The notes below the pieces were generated by a model that saw only the letters and a program-made list of their open reading frames with translations, was not told the DNA's origin and did no database searches. A program made the position numbers and the translations under genes. A stretch of 50,610 nt of DNA from NCBI RefSeq assembly GCF_016863395.1, contig NZ_BOOU01000056.1, positions 1-50,610 on the forward strand. Reading direction: 5' to 3'. Positions 25,519 to 34,657 of this stretch are shown here, one piece after another. Every line of letters begins with the position of its first letter. Position 1 is the first letter of the stretch. Origin of the DNA: Sphaerisporangium rufum. GTDB taxonomy: Bacteria; Actinomycetota; Actinomycetes; Streptosporangiales; Streptosporangiaceae.

Positions 25519-26049
25519 CGTCAAGGCGCTTCCAGCGGGTGCGGGGTCAACGCGTAACCTCTGATCAGAACGGATCCCTGACTGCGGGCCCGGGCCGGCA
25601 ACATGACACATCACTGTAGTGCGCGGGGCCGTCGGTCCCGGCATCGGGGGCGAATGCCCTGCCCGCCGCACCGCCCGCCGCACCGCCCGCCGCACCGCCC
25701 GCCGCACCGCCCGCCGCACCGCCCGCCGCACCGCCCGCCGCGCTGACAGCCGCCTGCCCCTGCCCTGCGGGTCTCCGGGCCGCGCGTCGCCGGGGTCCGG
25801 GCCCGCGGCGCCGGCCGGCGTGCGGCAAAGTAAGTGACGCGTATCGCGTTCCAGACCGCGCCCGGCGGGCAGGTCAACAGGAACACCCAGCGCCGGAGAA
25901 GTGAAAATCCGCGTCGTACCTCGGATGTCGCGTCGCAGTAACAGTGCGGTGATCCACCCGTTAAGGTCCGGTGTGGGGAGGAAAGCCCAGACCGGCCGGG
26001 CCGCCATGACGCGCCGGGCGCGCCCGAAAGCAATGAGGAGATCGAGCAG
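25519..26049. other. Divergent ctaB-tkt control region
   Basis: This 531-base region separates ctaB (minus) from tkt (plus). It holds a 10-base palindrome TCTGATCAGA (25560-25569), a possible short leader frame before ctaB (25604-25521, minus), a minisatellite (25661-25741), and a lower-GC stretch at about 25835-25970 with candidate -10 sequences such as TTAAGGT near 25960. The tkt ribosome site GAGGAG is at its right edge. No gene of normal length is supported. Confidence 0.5.
25661..25741. repeat. 12-bp minisatellite, 6.75 copies of GCCCGCCGCACC
   Basis: Six perfect head-to-tail units at 25661-25732 are followed by nine bases of a seventh. No base differs between units, which implies recent expansion or ongoing copy-number change. 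It lies about 140 bases upstream of ctaB and 310 bases upstream of tkt. Confidence 0.95.
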
Positions 26050-28161
26050 TTGAGCAGCGAACTCGTGCCAGAACTTGAGTGGGGCGACCTGGACCGCCGT
26101 GCCGTCGACGTGGTGCGCGCCCTGGCCATGGACGCGGTCGAGAAGGCGGGCTCGGGACACCCGGGCACCGCCATGAGCCTGGCGCCGGCCGCCTACCTGC
26201 TATTCCAGCGTGTCCTGCGGCACGATCCCTCCGACCCCGGGTGGACGGGCCGTGACCGCTTCGTCCTTTCGGCCGGCCACTCCAGCCTCACCCTCTACAT
26301 CCAGCTGTACCTTTCCGGGTACGGCCTGACGCTGGACGACATCGCCTCGCTGCGCCAGTGGGGCAGCCTCACCCCCGGCCACCCCGAGCACGGGCACACG
26401 ATCGGGGTGGAGACCACCACCGGCCCGCTCGGCCAGGGCCTCGGCAACGCGGTGGGCATGGCGATGGCCGCCCGCCGCGAGCGCGGCCTGTTCGACCCGG
26501 ACGCCGCCCCCGGCCAGAGCCCCTTCGACCACCGCATCTGGGCGATCGCCTCCGACGGTGACATCGAGGAGGGCATCAGCCACGAGGTCAGCTCGATCGC
26601 CGGCCACCAGAAGCTCGGCAACCTCAACGTCATCTACGACGCCAACCACATCTCCATCGAGGACGACACCGCGATCGCGCTGTCGGAGGACGTCGCCAAG
26701 CGCTACGAGGCGTACGGCTGGCACGTGCTCAGCGTCGACTGGACCGAGACCGGCGACTACGTGGAGAACGTGCAGGCGCTGTACGACGCCTACCGCGCCG
26801 CCGTCGAGGAGACCGACCGGCCCACGCTGATCAAGCTGCGCACCATCATCGGCTGGCCGGCGCCGAACAAGCGCAACACCGGCAAGATCCACGGCTCGGC
26901 GCTCGGCGCCGACGAGGTGGCCGCCACCAAGGAACTGCTCGGCCTGGACCCGGCCAAGAACTTCCAGGTCGCCGAGGAGGTGCTCGCGCACGCCCGCCAG
27001 GTGGTGGAGCGGGGCCGGGCGCTGCACGCCGAGTGGAGCAAGGGCTTCGACTCCTGGCGGGACGCCAACCCCGAGCGGGTCGCGCTGTTCGACCGGATGA
27101 GCGCCCGCAAGCTGCCGGCCGGCTGGGAGGAGGCGCTGCCGTCCTTCGAGACCGGCAAGTCCGTCGCCACCCGCAAGGCGTCCGGCGCGGTGCTCACCGC
27201 GCTCGCCCCGGTACTGCCGGAGCTGTGGGGCGGCTCGGCCGACCTGGCCGAGTCCAACAACACCACGATGGAGGGCGAGCCGTCCTTCATCCCCGAGGAG
27301 TACCAGACCAAGGCCTTCCCGGGGAACCGCTACGGCCGCACGCTGCACTTCGGCATCCGCGAGCACGGCATGGGCGCCATCCTCAACGGCATCGCCCTGC
27401 ACGACGGCACCCGCCCCTACGGCGGCACGTTCCTGGTGTTCAGCGACTACATGCGCCCGGCGGTGCGGCTGGCCGCGCTGATGAAGCTGCCGGTGACCTA
27501 CGTGTGGACGCACGACTCCATCGGGCTCGGCGAGGACGGCCCGACCCACCAGCCGGTCGAGCACCTGTGGGCGCTGCGCGCCATCCCCGGCCTGGACGTG
27601 GTGCGCCCGGCCGACGCCAACGAGACCGCGGGCGCCTGGCGCGCGGTGCTCGAGCACGCCGACCGGCCCGCCGCCCTCGCGCTGACCCGGCAGAACCTGC
27701 CGGTCTACGAGGGCACCGCCGATCACGAGAAGGTCGCCAAGGGCGGGTACGTCCTGCAGGACGCCTCCAACGGGCAGCCGGCGGTGATCCTCATCGGCAC
27801 CGGCAGCGAGGTGGAGCTGGCCGTCGGCGCCCGCGAGCTGCTGGAGGCCGAGGGCATCCCCACCCGCGTCGTGTCCATGCCGTGCGTGGAGTGGTTCGAC
27901 GCCCAGGACGACGCCTACCGCCAGACGGTGCTGCCGCCGGCGGTGCGCGCCCGGGTCGCCGTCGAGGCGGGAATCGCGCTGGGCTGGGCGCGGTTCGTAG
28001 GTGAGGTGGGAGAAGTGGTGAGCCTTGAACACTTCGGCGCCTCCGCCCCGTACAAGACCTTGTACGAGCAGTTCGGCCTGACCCCCGAGCGTGTAGCCGC
28101 CGCGGCCAAGGGAAGCCTGGCCAAGACCGGCGCCGACAAGGGCCAGACAACCGGAAACTAG
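26050..28161 (+). CDS. tkt: Transketolase
   Basis: This thiamine-diphosphate enzyme transfers two-carbon units between sugar phosphates in the pentose phosphate pathway. The 703-residue protein shows [19 protein letters not shown], the cofactor motif [20 protein letters not shown] with [24 protein letters not shown] in the second domain, [19 protein letters not shown] and the C-terminal [16 protein letters not shown]. The start is TTG with GAGGAG nine bases upstream, and no better ATG is near. It begins the operon-like series tkt-tal, with pgi, zwf, opcA and pgl following. Confidence 0.97.
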   Translation: MSSELVPELEWGDLDRRAVDVVRALAMDAVEKAGSGHPGTAMSLAPAAYLLFQRVLRHDPSDPGWTGRDRFVLSAGHSSLTLYIQLYLSGYGLTLDDIASLRQWGSLTPGHPEHGHTIGVETTTGPLGQGLGNAVGMAMAARRERGLFDPDAAPGQSPFDHRIWAIASDGDIEEGISHEVSSIAGHQKLGNLNVIYDANHISIEDDTAIALSEDVAKRYEAYGWHVLSVDWTETGDYVENVQALYDAYRAAVEETDRPTLIKLRTIIGWPAPNKRNTGKIHGSALGADEVAATKELLGLDPAKNFQVAEEVLAHARQVVERGRALHAEWSKGFDSWRDANPERVALFDRMSARKLPAGWEEALPSFETGKSVATRKASGAVLTALAPVLPELWGGSADLAESNNTTMEGEPSFIPEEYQTKAFPGNRYGRTLHFGIREHGMGAILNGIALHDGTRPYGGTFLVFSDYMRPAVRLAALMKLPVTYVWTHDSIGLGEDGPTHQPVEHLWALRAIPGLDVVRPADANETAGAWRAVLEHADRPAALALTRQNLPVYEGTADHEKVAKGGYVLQDASNGQPAVILIGTGSEVELAVGARELLEAEGIPTRVVSMPCVEWFDAQDDAYRQTVLPPAVRARVAVEAGIALGWARFVGEVGEVVSLEHFGASAPYKTLYEQFGLTPERVAAAAKGSLAKTGADKGQTTGN

Positions 28162-28173
28162 GGAATGCCAGAC

Positions 28174-29283
28174 ATGAGTGAGAACCTGAAGGCTCTGACC
28201 GACCAGGGCGTGTCGATCTGGCTCGACGACATCAGCCGCGAGCGACTGCGCACCGGCAACCTCGAGTCCCTGATCCGGGACAAGAACGTCGTCGGGGTCA
28301 CCTCCAACCCGACGATCTTCGCCTCCGCGCTGAGCAAGGGCGACGCCTACGACGTGCAGCTGCGCGACCTGGCGGTGCGCGGCGTGGACATCGGCGAGGC
28401 GGTGCGCGCGGTGACCACCTATGACATCCGGTGGGCCGCCGACGTGCTGCGCCCGGTGTACGACGTCACCGGCGGGGTGGACGGCCGGGTGTCCATCGAG
28501 GTGGACCCGCGGCTGGCCAACGAGAGCGGCGAGCAGACGCTCGCCGAGGCGCGGGCGCTGTGGTGGCTGGTCGACCGGCCCAACCTGTTCATCAAGATCC
28601 CGGCCACCCTGGCCGGGCTGCCGGCGATCACCGACGCCCTCGCCGAGGGCATCAGCGTCAACGTCACGCTGATCTTCTCGCTGGAGCGCTACCGCGCCGT
28701 CATGGACGCCTGGCTGACCGGCCTGGAGCGGGCCAAGGAGGCCGGGCTGGACCTGTCGGGCATCGAGTCGGTGGCGTCCTTCTTCGTCAGCCGCTTCGAC
28801 ACCGAGATCGACAAGCGCCTGGAGAAGATCGGCACGCCGGAGGCGCTGGAGCTGCGCGGCAAGGCCGCCGTCGCCAACGCCCGGCTGGCCTACGCCGCCT
28901 ACGAGGAGGTCATGAACAGCCCGCGCTGGCAGGCGCTCAAGGCCGCCGGGGCGCGGCCGCAGCGCCCGCTGTGGGCGTCCACCGGCGTCAAGAACCCCGA
29001 CTACGCGCCCACGATGTACGTCGACGACCTGGTGACCTCCGGCACGGTGAACACCATGCCGGAGAAGACGCTGGACGCCGTCGCCGAGGGCGGGCGGATC
29101 AGCGGTGACACCGTCCGCTCCTCCTACGAGGCGGCCTGGGACACCATGGCCGCGCTCAAGCGGGTGGGCATCGACTACGACGACGTCGTGCGCGCCCTCG
29201 AGGAGGAGGGCGTGGAGAAGTTCGTCGCCTCGTGGAACGAGCTGCTCGGCACCGTCGAGACCGAGCTGCGGAAGGCCCGCTGA
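28174..29283 (+). CDS. tal: Transaldolase
   Basis: Transaldolase moves a dihydroxyacetone unit between sugar phosphates. The 369-residue protein begins [19 protein letters not shown] and shows [19 protein letters not shown], the Schiff-base lysine in [11 protein letters not shown] (Lys141), [12 protein letters not shown] [13 protein letters not shown] and [15 protein letters not shown] 28174 was preferred to the ATG at 28165 because AGGGAA is eight bases upstream of it. It follows tkt by 12 bases and ends just before a very strong hairpin. Confidence 0.96.
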   Translation: MSENLKALTDQGVSIWLDDISRERLRTGNLESLIRDKNVVGVTSNPTIFASALSKGDAYDVQLRDLAVRGVDIGEAVRAVTTYDIRWAADVLRPVYDVTGGVDGRVSIEVDPRLANESGEQTLAEARALWWLVDRPNLFIKIPATLAGLPAITDALAEGISVNVTLIFSLERYRAVMDAWLTGLERAKEAGLDLSGIESVASFFVSRFDTEIDKRLEKIGTPEALELRGKAAVANARLAYAAYEEVMNSPRWQALKAAGARPQRPLWASTGVKNPDYAPTMYVDDLVTSGTVNTMPEKTLDAVAEGGRISGDTVRSSYEAAWDTMAALKRVGIDYDDVVRALEEEGVEKFVASWNELLGTVETELRKAR

Positions 29284-29287
29284 CACA

Positions 29288-29330
29288 CCGGTGCCCCGCC
29301 CGGCCCGCACCGGGCCGGGCGGGGCACCGG
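29288..29330 (+). terminator. 20-bp perfect hairpin between tal and pgi
   Basis: CCGGTGCCCCGCCCGGCCCG (29288-29307) is the exact complement of 29311-29330, with a three-base loop CAC. It begins four bases after the tal stop. No T-run follows. It could end most tkt-tal transcripts or protect their 3' end while allowing some read-through into pgi. Confidence 0.75.
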
Positions 29331-29362
29331 CGGCCGGCCTTCGCGAGGAGAGATACAGGGGA

Positions 29363-30994
29363 ATGGAAGCATCGATAACGTTCGGGGACGACGCCCTGGC
29401 CGCGCGCGCCGCCGAGGCGGCGCGGGAACTGGCCGCGGCCGGCGTCCCCGAGGCGCTCGCGGCCGGGGATCCCACGCTGTGGGGGCCGGCCGCCGAGTCG
29501 CAGGCGGCCGACCGGCTCGGCTGGCTGGACCTGCCCACCACCTCCCGGTCGCTGCTGCCGCGGCTGGCCGAACTCGCCGAGCGGGCCCGCGAGCAGGAGG
29601 TGGAACACGTCGTCCTGGCGGGGATGGGCGGCTCGTCACTGGCCGCCGAGGTGATCTGTGCCTCCGCCGACGTGCCGCTGACCGTGCTGGACACCACCGA
29701 CCCCGCCCAGGTGCGCCGGGTACTGGCCGACCGGCCGGAGCGCACCCTGGTCGTACTGGCGAGCAAGAGCGGCACCACCGTGGAGACCGACGCGCACCGC
29801 CGCCTGTACGAGCGGGCCTTCCGGGACGCCGGGATCGACCCGGCCACCCGGATCCTGGTCGTCACCGACCCCGGCTCGCCGCTTGAGCAGACCGGGATCG
29901 AGTCCGGGTACACCGTGGTGCAGGCCGACCCGCGGGTGGGCGGCCGCTACAGCGCGCTCAGCGCGTTCGGCCTGGTGCCGAGCGCCCTGGCCGGCGCGGA
30001 CGTCGCCCGGTTGCTGGACGAGGCCGCCGAGGTGCGGCCGCTGCTGGCGCTTCCCGAGGGCAACCCCGGGCTGGAGCTCGGCGCCGCGCTCGGCGCGGCG
30101 GCCCTGGCCGGCCGGGACAAGCTCGTGCTGGACGCCAGCCTGTCGGCCACCACCGGCCTGCCGGACTGGATCGAGCAGCTGGTCGCCGAGTCGACCGGCA
30201 AGCAGGGCCGGGGCATCCTGCCGGTCGCCGGCGGCGAGCCGACCGGCGTGCCGGACGAGATCGTCGCGGGCATCGCGACCGACGGCGCGGTGCGGGCCGA
30301 CGGGCCGCTCGGCGCGCAGTTCCTGGTCTGGGAGTACGCCACCGCCATCGCCGGGCGGATGCTCGGCGTCGACCCCTTCGACCAGCCGAACGTCGCCGAG
30401 GCCAAGGACGGCACCGCGCGCATCCTGGCCGAGGCGGGTGAGGGCCCGCTGCCCACCGGCGCCCCGGTGCTGGTGGATGGGCCGGTGGAGGCGTACGGCG
30501 ACCTGCCCGCCGACGTCAAGGATCTGTCCGGTGCGCTGACCTGGCTGCTCTCGGCGATTCCCGAGCGCGGCTACCTCGCCGTGACGGCCTTCCTGGACCG
30601 GGAGGCCGCCTTCGAGGTGCCGGTCCCGCCGGACGCCTCCTTCGAGGTGCTCACCGACATCTGGGCCGCGCATGACGCGGCCACCCTGCAGGGGCTGCTG
30701 GCCGTGCGGACCGACCGCCCGGTCACCTTCGGCTGGGGGCCGCGCTACCTGCACTCCACCGGCCAGTACCACAAGGGCGGCCCGCAGGACGGCGTCTTCC
30801 TGCAGATCACCGGCGACGTCCCCGACGACCTGCCGGTCCCCGGCCGTCCCTACACGCTCGGCCGGCTCCAGCTCGCCCAGGCCCTCGGCGACCTGGACGC
30901 GCTGCGGGGCCGGGGGCGGCCCGCCGTCCGCCTGCACCTGACCGATCGCGAGGCCGGTGTCAGGCACCTGCTCGCCGCCGCACGGGAGGTTTGA
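29363..30994 (+). CDS. pgi: Glucose-6-phosphate isomerase
   Basis: The enzyme interconverts glucose-6-phosphate and fructose-6-phosphate, linking glycolysis to Zwf. The 543-residue protein is of the actinobacterial type, with two SIS domains: HVVLAGMGGSSLAAEVI and VVLASKSGTTVETDAHRRL bind the sugar phosphate, followed by LVVTDPGSPLEQTG and RVGGRYSALSAFGLVPSAL. The C-terminal section has GWGPRYLHSTGQYHKGGPQDGVFLQ. GAGGAG lies upstream of the ATG, with AGGGGA close to it. Its stop overlaps the zwf start by one base (TGATG). Confidence 0.93.
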   Translation: MEASITFGDDALAARAAEAARELAAAGVPEALAAGDPTLWGPAAESQAADRLGWLDLPTTSRSLLPRLAELAERAREQEVEHVVLAGMGGSSLAAEVICASADVPLTVLDTTDPAQVRRVLADRPERTLVVLASKSGTTVETDAHRRLYERAFRDAGIDPATRILVVTDPGSPLEQTGIESGYTVVQADPRVGGRYSALSAFGLVPSALAGADVARLLDEAAEVRPLLALPEGNPGLELGAALGAAALAGRDKLVLDASLSATTGLPDWIEQLVAESTGKQGRGILPVAGGEPTGVPDEIVAGIATDGAVRADGPLGAQFLVWEYATAIAGRMLGVDPFDQPNVAEAKDGTARILAEAGEGPLPTGAPVLVDGPVEAYGDLPADVKDLSGALTWLLSAIPERGYLAVTAFLDREAAFEVPVPPDASFEVLTDIWAAHDAATLQGLLAVRTDRPVTFGWGPRYLHSTGQYHKGGPQDGVFLQITGDVPDDLPVPGRPYTLGRLQLAQALGDLDALRGRGRPAVRLHLTDREAGVRHLLAAAREV

Positions 30995-32757
30995 TGAACG
31001 ACAGCAAGGGGCCGGGCCCGCAGCCCGGCAACGGACCGACGCCGTCCGGCGATCCGAGCAACTCGACCGACCCGACCGGATCGGCCGGTTCCACGCCACC
31101 GGCGGGCGGCGAGCCGGTGGCGCACGAGTTCGACGTCCCGGCACGGGACGGCGGGCCCGAGTCGCTCGCGGCGCAGGACGAGTCGCGGACCGCCGCCCAG
31201 GCGGTGGCCGGCACCGCCACCACGATCGAGGTCGCCGAGGCCAACCCGCTGCGCGACCCGCGCGACAAGCGGCTGCCCCGGGTGGCCGGGCCGTGCGTGC
31301 TGGTGCTGTTCGGGGTGACCGGAGACCTGGCCAAGCGCAAGCTGCTGCCGGCGATCTACGACCTGGGCAACCGGGGGCTGCTGCCGCCGGGCTTCTCGCT
31401 GGTCGGGTTCGCCCGGCGCGACTGGGCGGCCCAGGACTTCGCGCAGATCACCCACGACGCCGTCAAGGAGCACGCGCGCACCCCCTTCCGCGAGGAGGTG
31501 TGGAAGCAGATCTGCGAGGGCCTGCACTTCGTGCCGGGCTCCTTCGACGACGACGGCGCCTTCGACGCCCTGGCCATGGCGCTGAAGGAGATCGACGAGA
31601 CGCGCGGCACCGGCGGGAACTACGCCTTCTACACCTCGACCCCGCCGAAGTACTTCCCGGTGATCATCGAGCAGCTCAAGCGCACCGGGCTGACCCGGCC
31701 GCCGGAGGGCGCCTGGCGCCGGGTGGTGATCGAGAAGCCGTTCGGCCACGACCTGAAGAGCGCCCGCGAGCTCAACCGCATCGTCGACTCGGCCTTCAAG
31801 CCCGACTCGGTGTTCCGCATCGACCACTACCTGGGCAAGGAGACCGTCCAGAACATCCTGGCGCTGCGGTTCGCCAACACGCTGTTCGAGCCGATCTGGA
31901 ACCGCCGGTACGTCGACCACGTGCAGATCACCATGGCCGAGGACATCGGCGTCGGCGGCCGGGCCGGCTACTACGACGGCATCGGCGCGGCCCGGGACGT
32001 CATCCAGAACCACCTGCTGCAGCTGCTCGCCCTGGTCGGCATGGAGGACCCGACGGCGTTCGGCCCTTCGGCGCTGCGGCGGGAGAAGGAGAAGGTGCTG
32101 GAGGCGGTCACCCTGCCGGAGGACCTGTCCCTGGGCACCGCCCGCGGGCAGTACGTCTCCGGCTGGCAGGGCGGGGTGCCGGTCCGCGGCTTCCTGGAGG
32201 AGGACGGCATCCCACCGGACTCCCGCACCGAGACCTACGCGGCCGTCCGGCTGGAGATCGCCAACCGGCGGTGGGCGGGCGTGCCGTTCTACCTGCGCAC
32301 CGGAAAGCGGCTCGGCCGCCGGATGACCGAGGTCGCGGTGGTGTTCCAGCGGGCGCCGCACCTGCCGTTCAGCAAGACCGACACCGAGATTCTCGGGCAC
32401 AACGCCCTGGTGATCCGGATCCAGCCGGACGAGGGGGTGACCGTGCGGTTCGGCTCCAAGGTGCCGGGCACCGCCATGGAGGTGCGGGACGTCAACATGG
32501 ACTTCGCCTACGGCGAGGCCTTCCTGGAGTCCTCCCCCGAGGCCTACGAGCGGCTGCTGCTGGACGTCCTCATCGGCGACCCGCCGCTGTTCCCGCACCA
32601 GCGCGAGGTCGAGCTGTCCTGGATGATCATGGATCCGATCGAGGAGCACTGGGCGGCCGACGGCTCCCAGCCCGAGGGCTACGACGCGGGCAGCGGCGGC
32701 CCGGCGTCCGCCGACGAGATGATGGCCCGCGACGGCCGCGCCTGGCGGCGGCTGTGA
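30994..32757 (+). CDS. zwf: Glucose-6-phosphate dehydrogenase with a long N-terminal extension
   Basis: Zwf oxidises glucose-6-phosphate to 6-phosphogluconolactone and makes NADPH. The NADP fold starts at VLVLFGVTGDLAKRKLLPAIYDL (about residues 102-124). The catalytic motif RIDHYLGKETVQN has His278, and VIEKPFGHD precedes it. The usual actinobacterial protein begins near NPLRDPRDKRLPR; here about 80 Gly/Pro/Ser/Asp-rich residues precede that point. GGGAGG before ATG 30994 and the one-base overlap with pgi support the long start. It is coupled to pgi and followed 52 bases later by opcA. Confidence 0.95.
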   Translation: MNDSKGPGPQPGNGPTPSGDPSNSTDPTGSAGSTPPAGGEPVAHEFDVPARDGGPESLAAQDESRTAAQAVAGTATTIEVAEANPLRDPRDKRLPRVAGPCVLVLFGVTGDLAKRKLLPAIYDLGNRGLLPPGFSLVGFARRDWAAQDFAQITHDAVKEHARTPFREEVWKQICEGLHFVPGSFDDDGAFDALAMALKEIDETRGTGGNYAFYTSTPPKYFPVIIEQLKRTGLTRPPEGAWRRVVIEKPFGHDLKSARELNRIVDSAFKPDSVFRIDHYLGKETVQNILALRFANTLFEPIWNRRYVDHVQITMAEDIGVGGRAGYYDGIGAARDVIQNHLLQLLALVGMEDPTAFGPSALRREKEKVLEAVTLPEDLSLGTARGQYVSGWQGGVPVRGFLEEDGIPPDSRTETYAAVRLEIANRRWAGVPFYLRTGKRLGRRMTEVAVVFQRAPHLPFSKTDTEILGHNALVIRIQPDEGVTVRFGSKVPGTAMEVRDVNMDFAYGEAFLESSPEAYERLLLDVLIGDPPLFPHQREVELSWMIMDPIEEHWAADGSQPEGYDAGSGGPASADEMMARDGRAWRRL

Positions 32758-32809
32758 GGGGCGGAACCGGCGCGCGTGCCGGTGCCCGCGACGTGACACG
32801 GGAGGCGCT

Positions 32810-33721
32810 GTGACCAGTTTCCTCATGGGGTCGACCACGGCCTCGGAGATCTCCGCGCAGCTCACCCGGCTGCGCCACCAGGTCGGCGCCCCCGCGGTGG
32901 GCATGGTGCTGACCCTGGTGGTGGTGTCCGACGAGAGCCGCCAGTACGACGCGGTGCGCGCGGCCTCGGAGGCCTCGCGCGAGCACCCCTCCCGGATCCT
33001 CGCGGTCATCCCGCGGGAGCGGGAGGAGGCGACCCGGCTGGACGCCGAGCTGCGGGTGGGCGAGATGACCACCGGCGAGGTGGTGCTGCTGCGGCTGTAC
33101 GGCGAGCTGACCGGGCACGCCGACTCGGTGCTGTCGCCGCTGCTGCTGCCCGACATCCCGGTGGTGGTGTGGTGGCCGGGCGACGCGCCGGAGATCCCCG
33201 GCAAGGACCCGGTCGGCGGGTTCGGGCAGCGCCGGGTCACCGACGCCCGCTCGGCGGCCGACCCGCTGGCGGCGATCCGGCGGCGCATCGACGGCTACTC
33301 CCCCGGCGACACCGACCTGGCCTGGACCCGGATCACCCCGTGGCGCAGCCTGCTGGCCGCCGCGTTCGACCAGCCGGTGGGCAAGGTGCGGGACGGGTAC
33401 GTCGAGGCCGAGCCGGGCCATCCGAGCGCCGAACTGCTCGCGGTGTGGCTGTCGCAGACGCTGGGCGCCGACATCTCGGTACGCGAGTCGCGCGGCCCCG
33501 GGCTGACCGCCGTGCACCTGCGCATCTCGGACGGCGAGGTCGTCATCGAGCGGCACGACTCGCGCACCGCGACGCTCAAGCGGCCGGGCCGCCCGGACCG
33601 GCACGTCGCGCTGGCCCGCCGGCCCACCTCCGAGCTGCTGGCCGAGGAGCTGCGCCGGCTCGATCCGGACGAGGTGTACGAGGAGGCCATCAAAGGGGTC
33701 GCGGACCGCCACCACCGGTGA
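32810..33721 (+). CDS. opcA: OpcA, assembly/activity factor for glucose-6-phosphate dehydrogenase
   Basis: OpcA is a cytoplasmic partner needed for full Zwf activity in cyanobacteria and actinobacteria. The 303-residue protein has the conserved VGMVLTLVVVSDE near the N-terminus, LPDIPVVVWWPGDAPE in the middle and DTDLAWTRITPWRSLLAAAFDQP later, all typical of the family. GTG 32810 has GGGAGG at four bases upstream and matches the family start. It sits directly after zwf and before pgl, the usual actinobacterial order. Confidence 0.95.
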   Translation: MTSFLMGSTTASEISAQLTRLRHQVGAPAVGMVLTLVVVSDESRQYDAVRAASEASREHPSRILAVIPREREEATRLDAELRVGEMTTGEVVLLRLYGELTGHADSVLSPLLLPDIPVVVWWPGDAPEIPGKDPVGGFGQRRVTDARSAADPLAAIRRRIDGYSPGDTDLAWTRITPWRSLLAAAFDQPVGKVRDGYVEAEPGHPSAELLAVWLSQTLGADISVRESRGPGLTAVHLRISDGEVVIERHDSRTATLKRPGRPDRHVALARRPTSELLAEELRRLDPDEVYEEAIKGVADRHHR

Positions 33722-33734
33722 GGAGGCCCCCGCG

Positions 33735-33752
33735 CCGCGTCCGCGGACGCGG
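33735..33752. repeat. 18-bp perfect palindrome between opcA and pgl
   Basis: CCGCGTCCGCGGACGCGG is fully self-complementary, 13 bases after the opcA stop. It may form a stable stem in the mRNA and separate opcA from pgl expression; a protein-binding role cannot be excluded. Confidence 0.5.
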
Positions 33753-33878
33753 TACCGGGCGCCGCGCCGGCCGCGGCACGCGAGAAGGCCGCGCCGCACC
33801 CGGTAGGCGGCCCGGCCGACCGAGCCCGCGCGGCCCCGGCCGGTGCAAGGAACCAGATCGACGGAACGGAAGAAGCTC

Positions 33879-34652
33879 GTGAGTGTGCCTACGGTTCTCG
33901 TACACCGGGACGCCGGCGTCCTGGCCCAGGCCGTCGCGGCCCGGCTGATCACCCGGCTGGTCGACGCCCAGGCCGCCCGCGGGTCGGCCCACCTGGTGCT
34001 GACCGGCGGCGGCATGGGCATCGCCACCCTGGCCGCGGTCGCCGCCACCCCGGCGCGCGACGCGGTCGACTGGCGGCGGCTGGACATCTGGTGGGGCGAC
34101 GAGCGCTTCCTGCCGGCCGGCGACCCCGAGCGCAACGAGACCGGCGCCCGCCAGGCGCTGCTCGACCAGGTCGGCGTGGACCCGGCCCGGGTGCATCCGA
34201 TGGCCGGCCCGGACTCCGGTCTCACCCCGGAGGAGTCGGCCGCCTGGTACGCCGAGGAGCTGGCCGCGGCGGCCCGGCCGGAGGACCACGGTCCGGTGCC
34301 GTCCTTCGACGTGCTGCTGCTCGGTGTCGGCCCGGACGGGCACGTGGCGTCGCTGTTCCCGGAGATGCCCGCGCTGCACGACGAGCGGCCGGTCACCGCG
34401 GTGCACGGCTCGCCCAAGCCGCCGCCGACCCGGATCACGCTGACCCGGCCGAGCATCGCGGCGGCCCGCGAGGTATGGCTGGTCGCCGCGGGCGCCGACA
34501 AGGCCACCGCCGTCCACCTGGCGCTGCAGGGGGCGGGTCCGATCCAGGTGCCGGCGGCCGGGGCGCGCGGCCGGGCCGGCACGCTGTTCATGCTGGACCG
34601 GGCCGCCGCCGGGAAGCTACCGGCGTCCCTGGTGCGCTCCGCGGCCCGCTGA
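33879..34652 (+). CDS. pgl: 6-Phosphogluconolactonase
   Basis: Pgl (DevB/NagB fold) hydrolyses the lactone made by Zwf. The 257-residue protein has LVLTGGGMGIATLAAVA, the signature WWGDERFLPAGDPERNE, LLLGVGPDGHVASLFP with the conserved GxGPDGH, and TRITLTRPSIAAAREVWLVAAGADKA. The start is GTG at 33879 with GGAAGAAG upstream; a 12-codon ATG extension was discarded. A 157-base gap separates it from opcA. It is convergent with the adenosine deaminase family gene, with a gap of only five bases. Confidence 0.94.
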   Translation: MSVPTVLVHRDAGVLAQAVAARLITRLVDAQAARGSAHLVLTGGGMGIATLAAVAATPARDAVDWRRLDIWWGDERFLPAGDPERNETGARQALLDQVGVDPARVHPMAGPDSGLTPEESAAWYAEELAAAARPEDHGPVPSFDVLLLGVGPDGHVASLFPEMPALHDERPVTAVHGSPKPPPTRITLTRPSIAAAREVWLVAAGADKATAVHLALQGAGPIQVPAAGARGRAGTLFMLDRAAAGKLPASLVRSAAR

Positions 34653-34657
34653 CCGGC

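Noticed and set aside
25661-25741. CRISPR-like array
   Set aside because: The 12-base units are directly joined with no spacers and no cas genes are present; it is a minisatellite.
25519-26160. Extended CtaB reaching into the repeat region
   Set aside because: The extension would encode the RRAV-type minisatellite repeat and overlap the tkt start; homologues begin near VLTTKPP.
26200-29913. A 1237-codon minus-strand open frame opposite tkt, tal and pgi
   Set aside because: It is antisense to three clear genes, with low-complexity Val/Gly/Arg/His composition and no recognisable domain.
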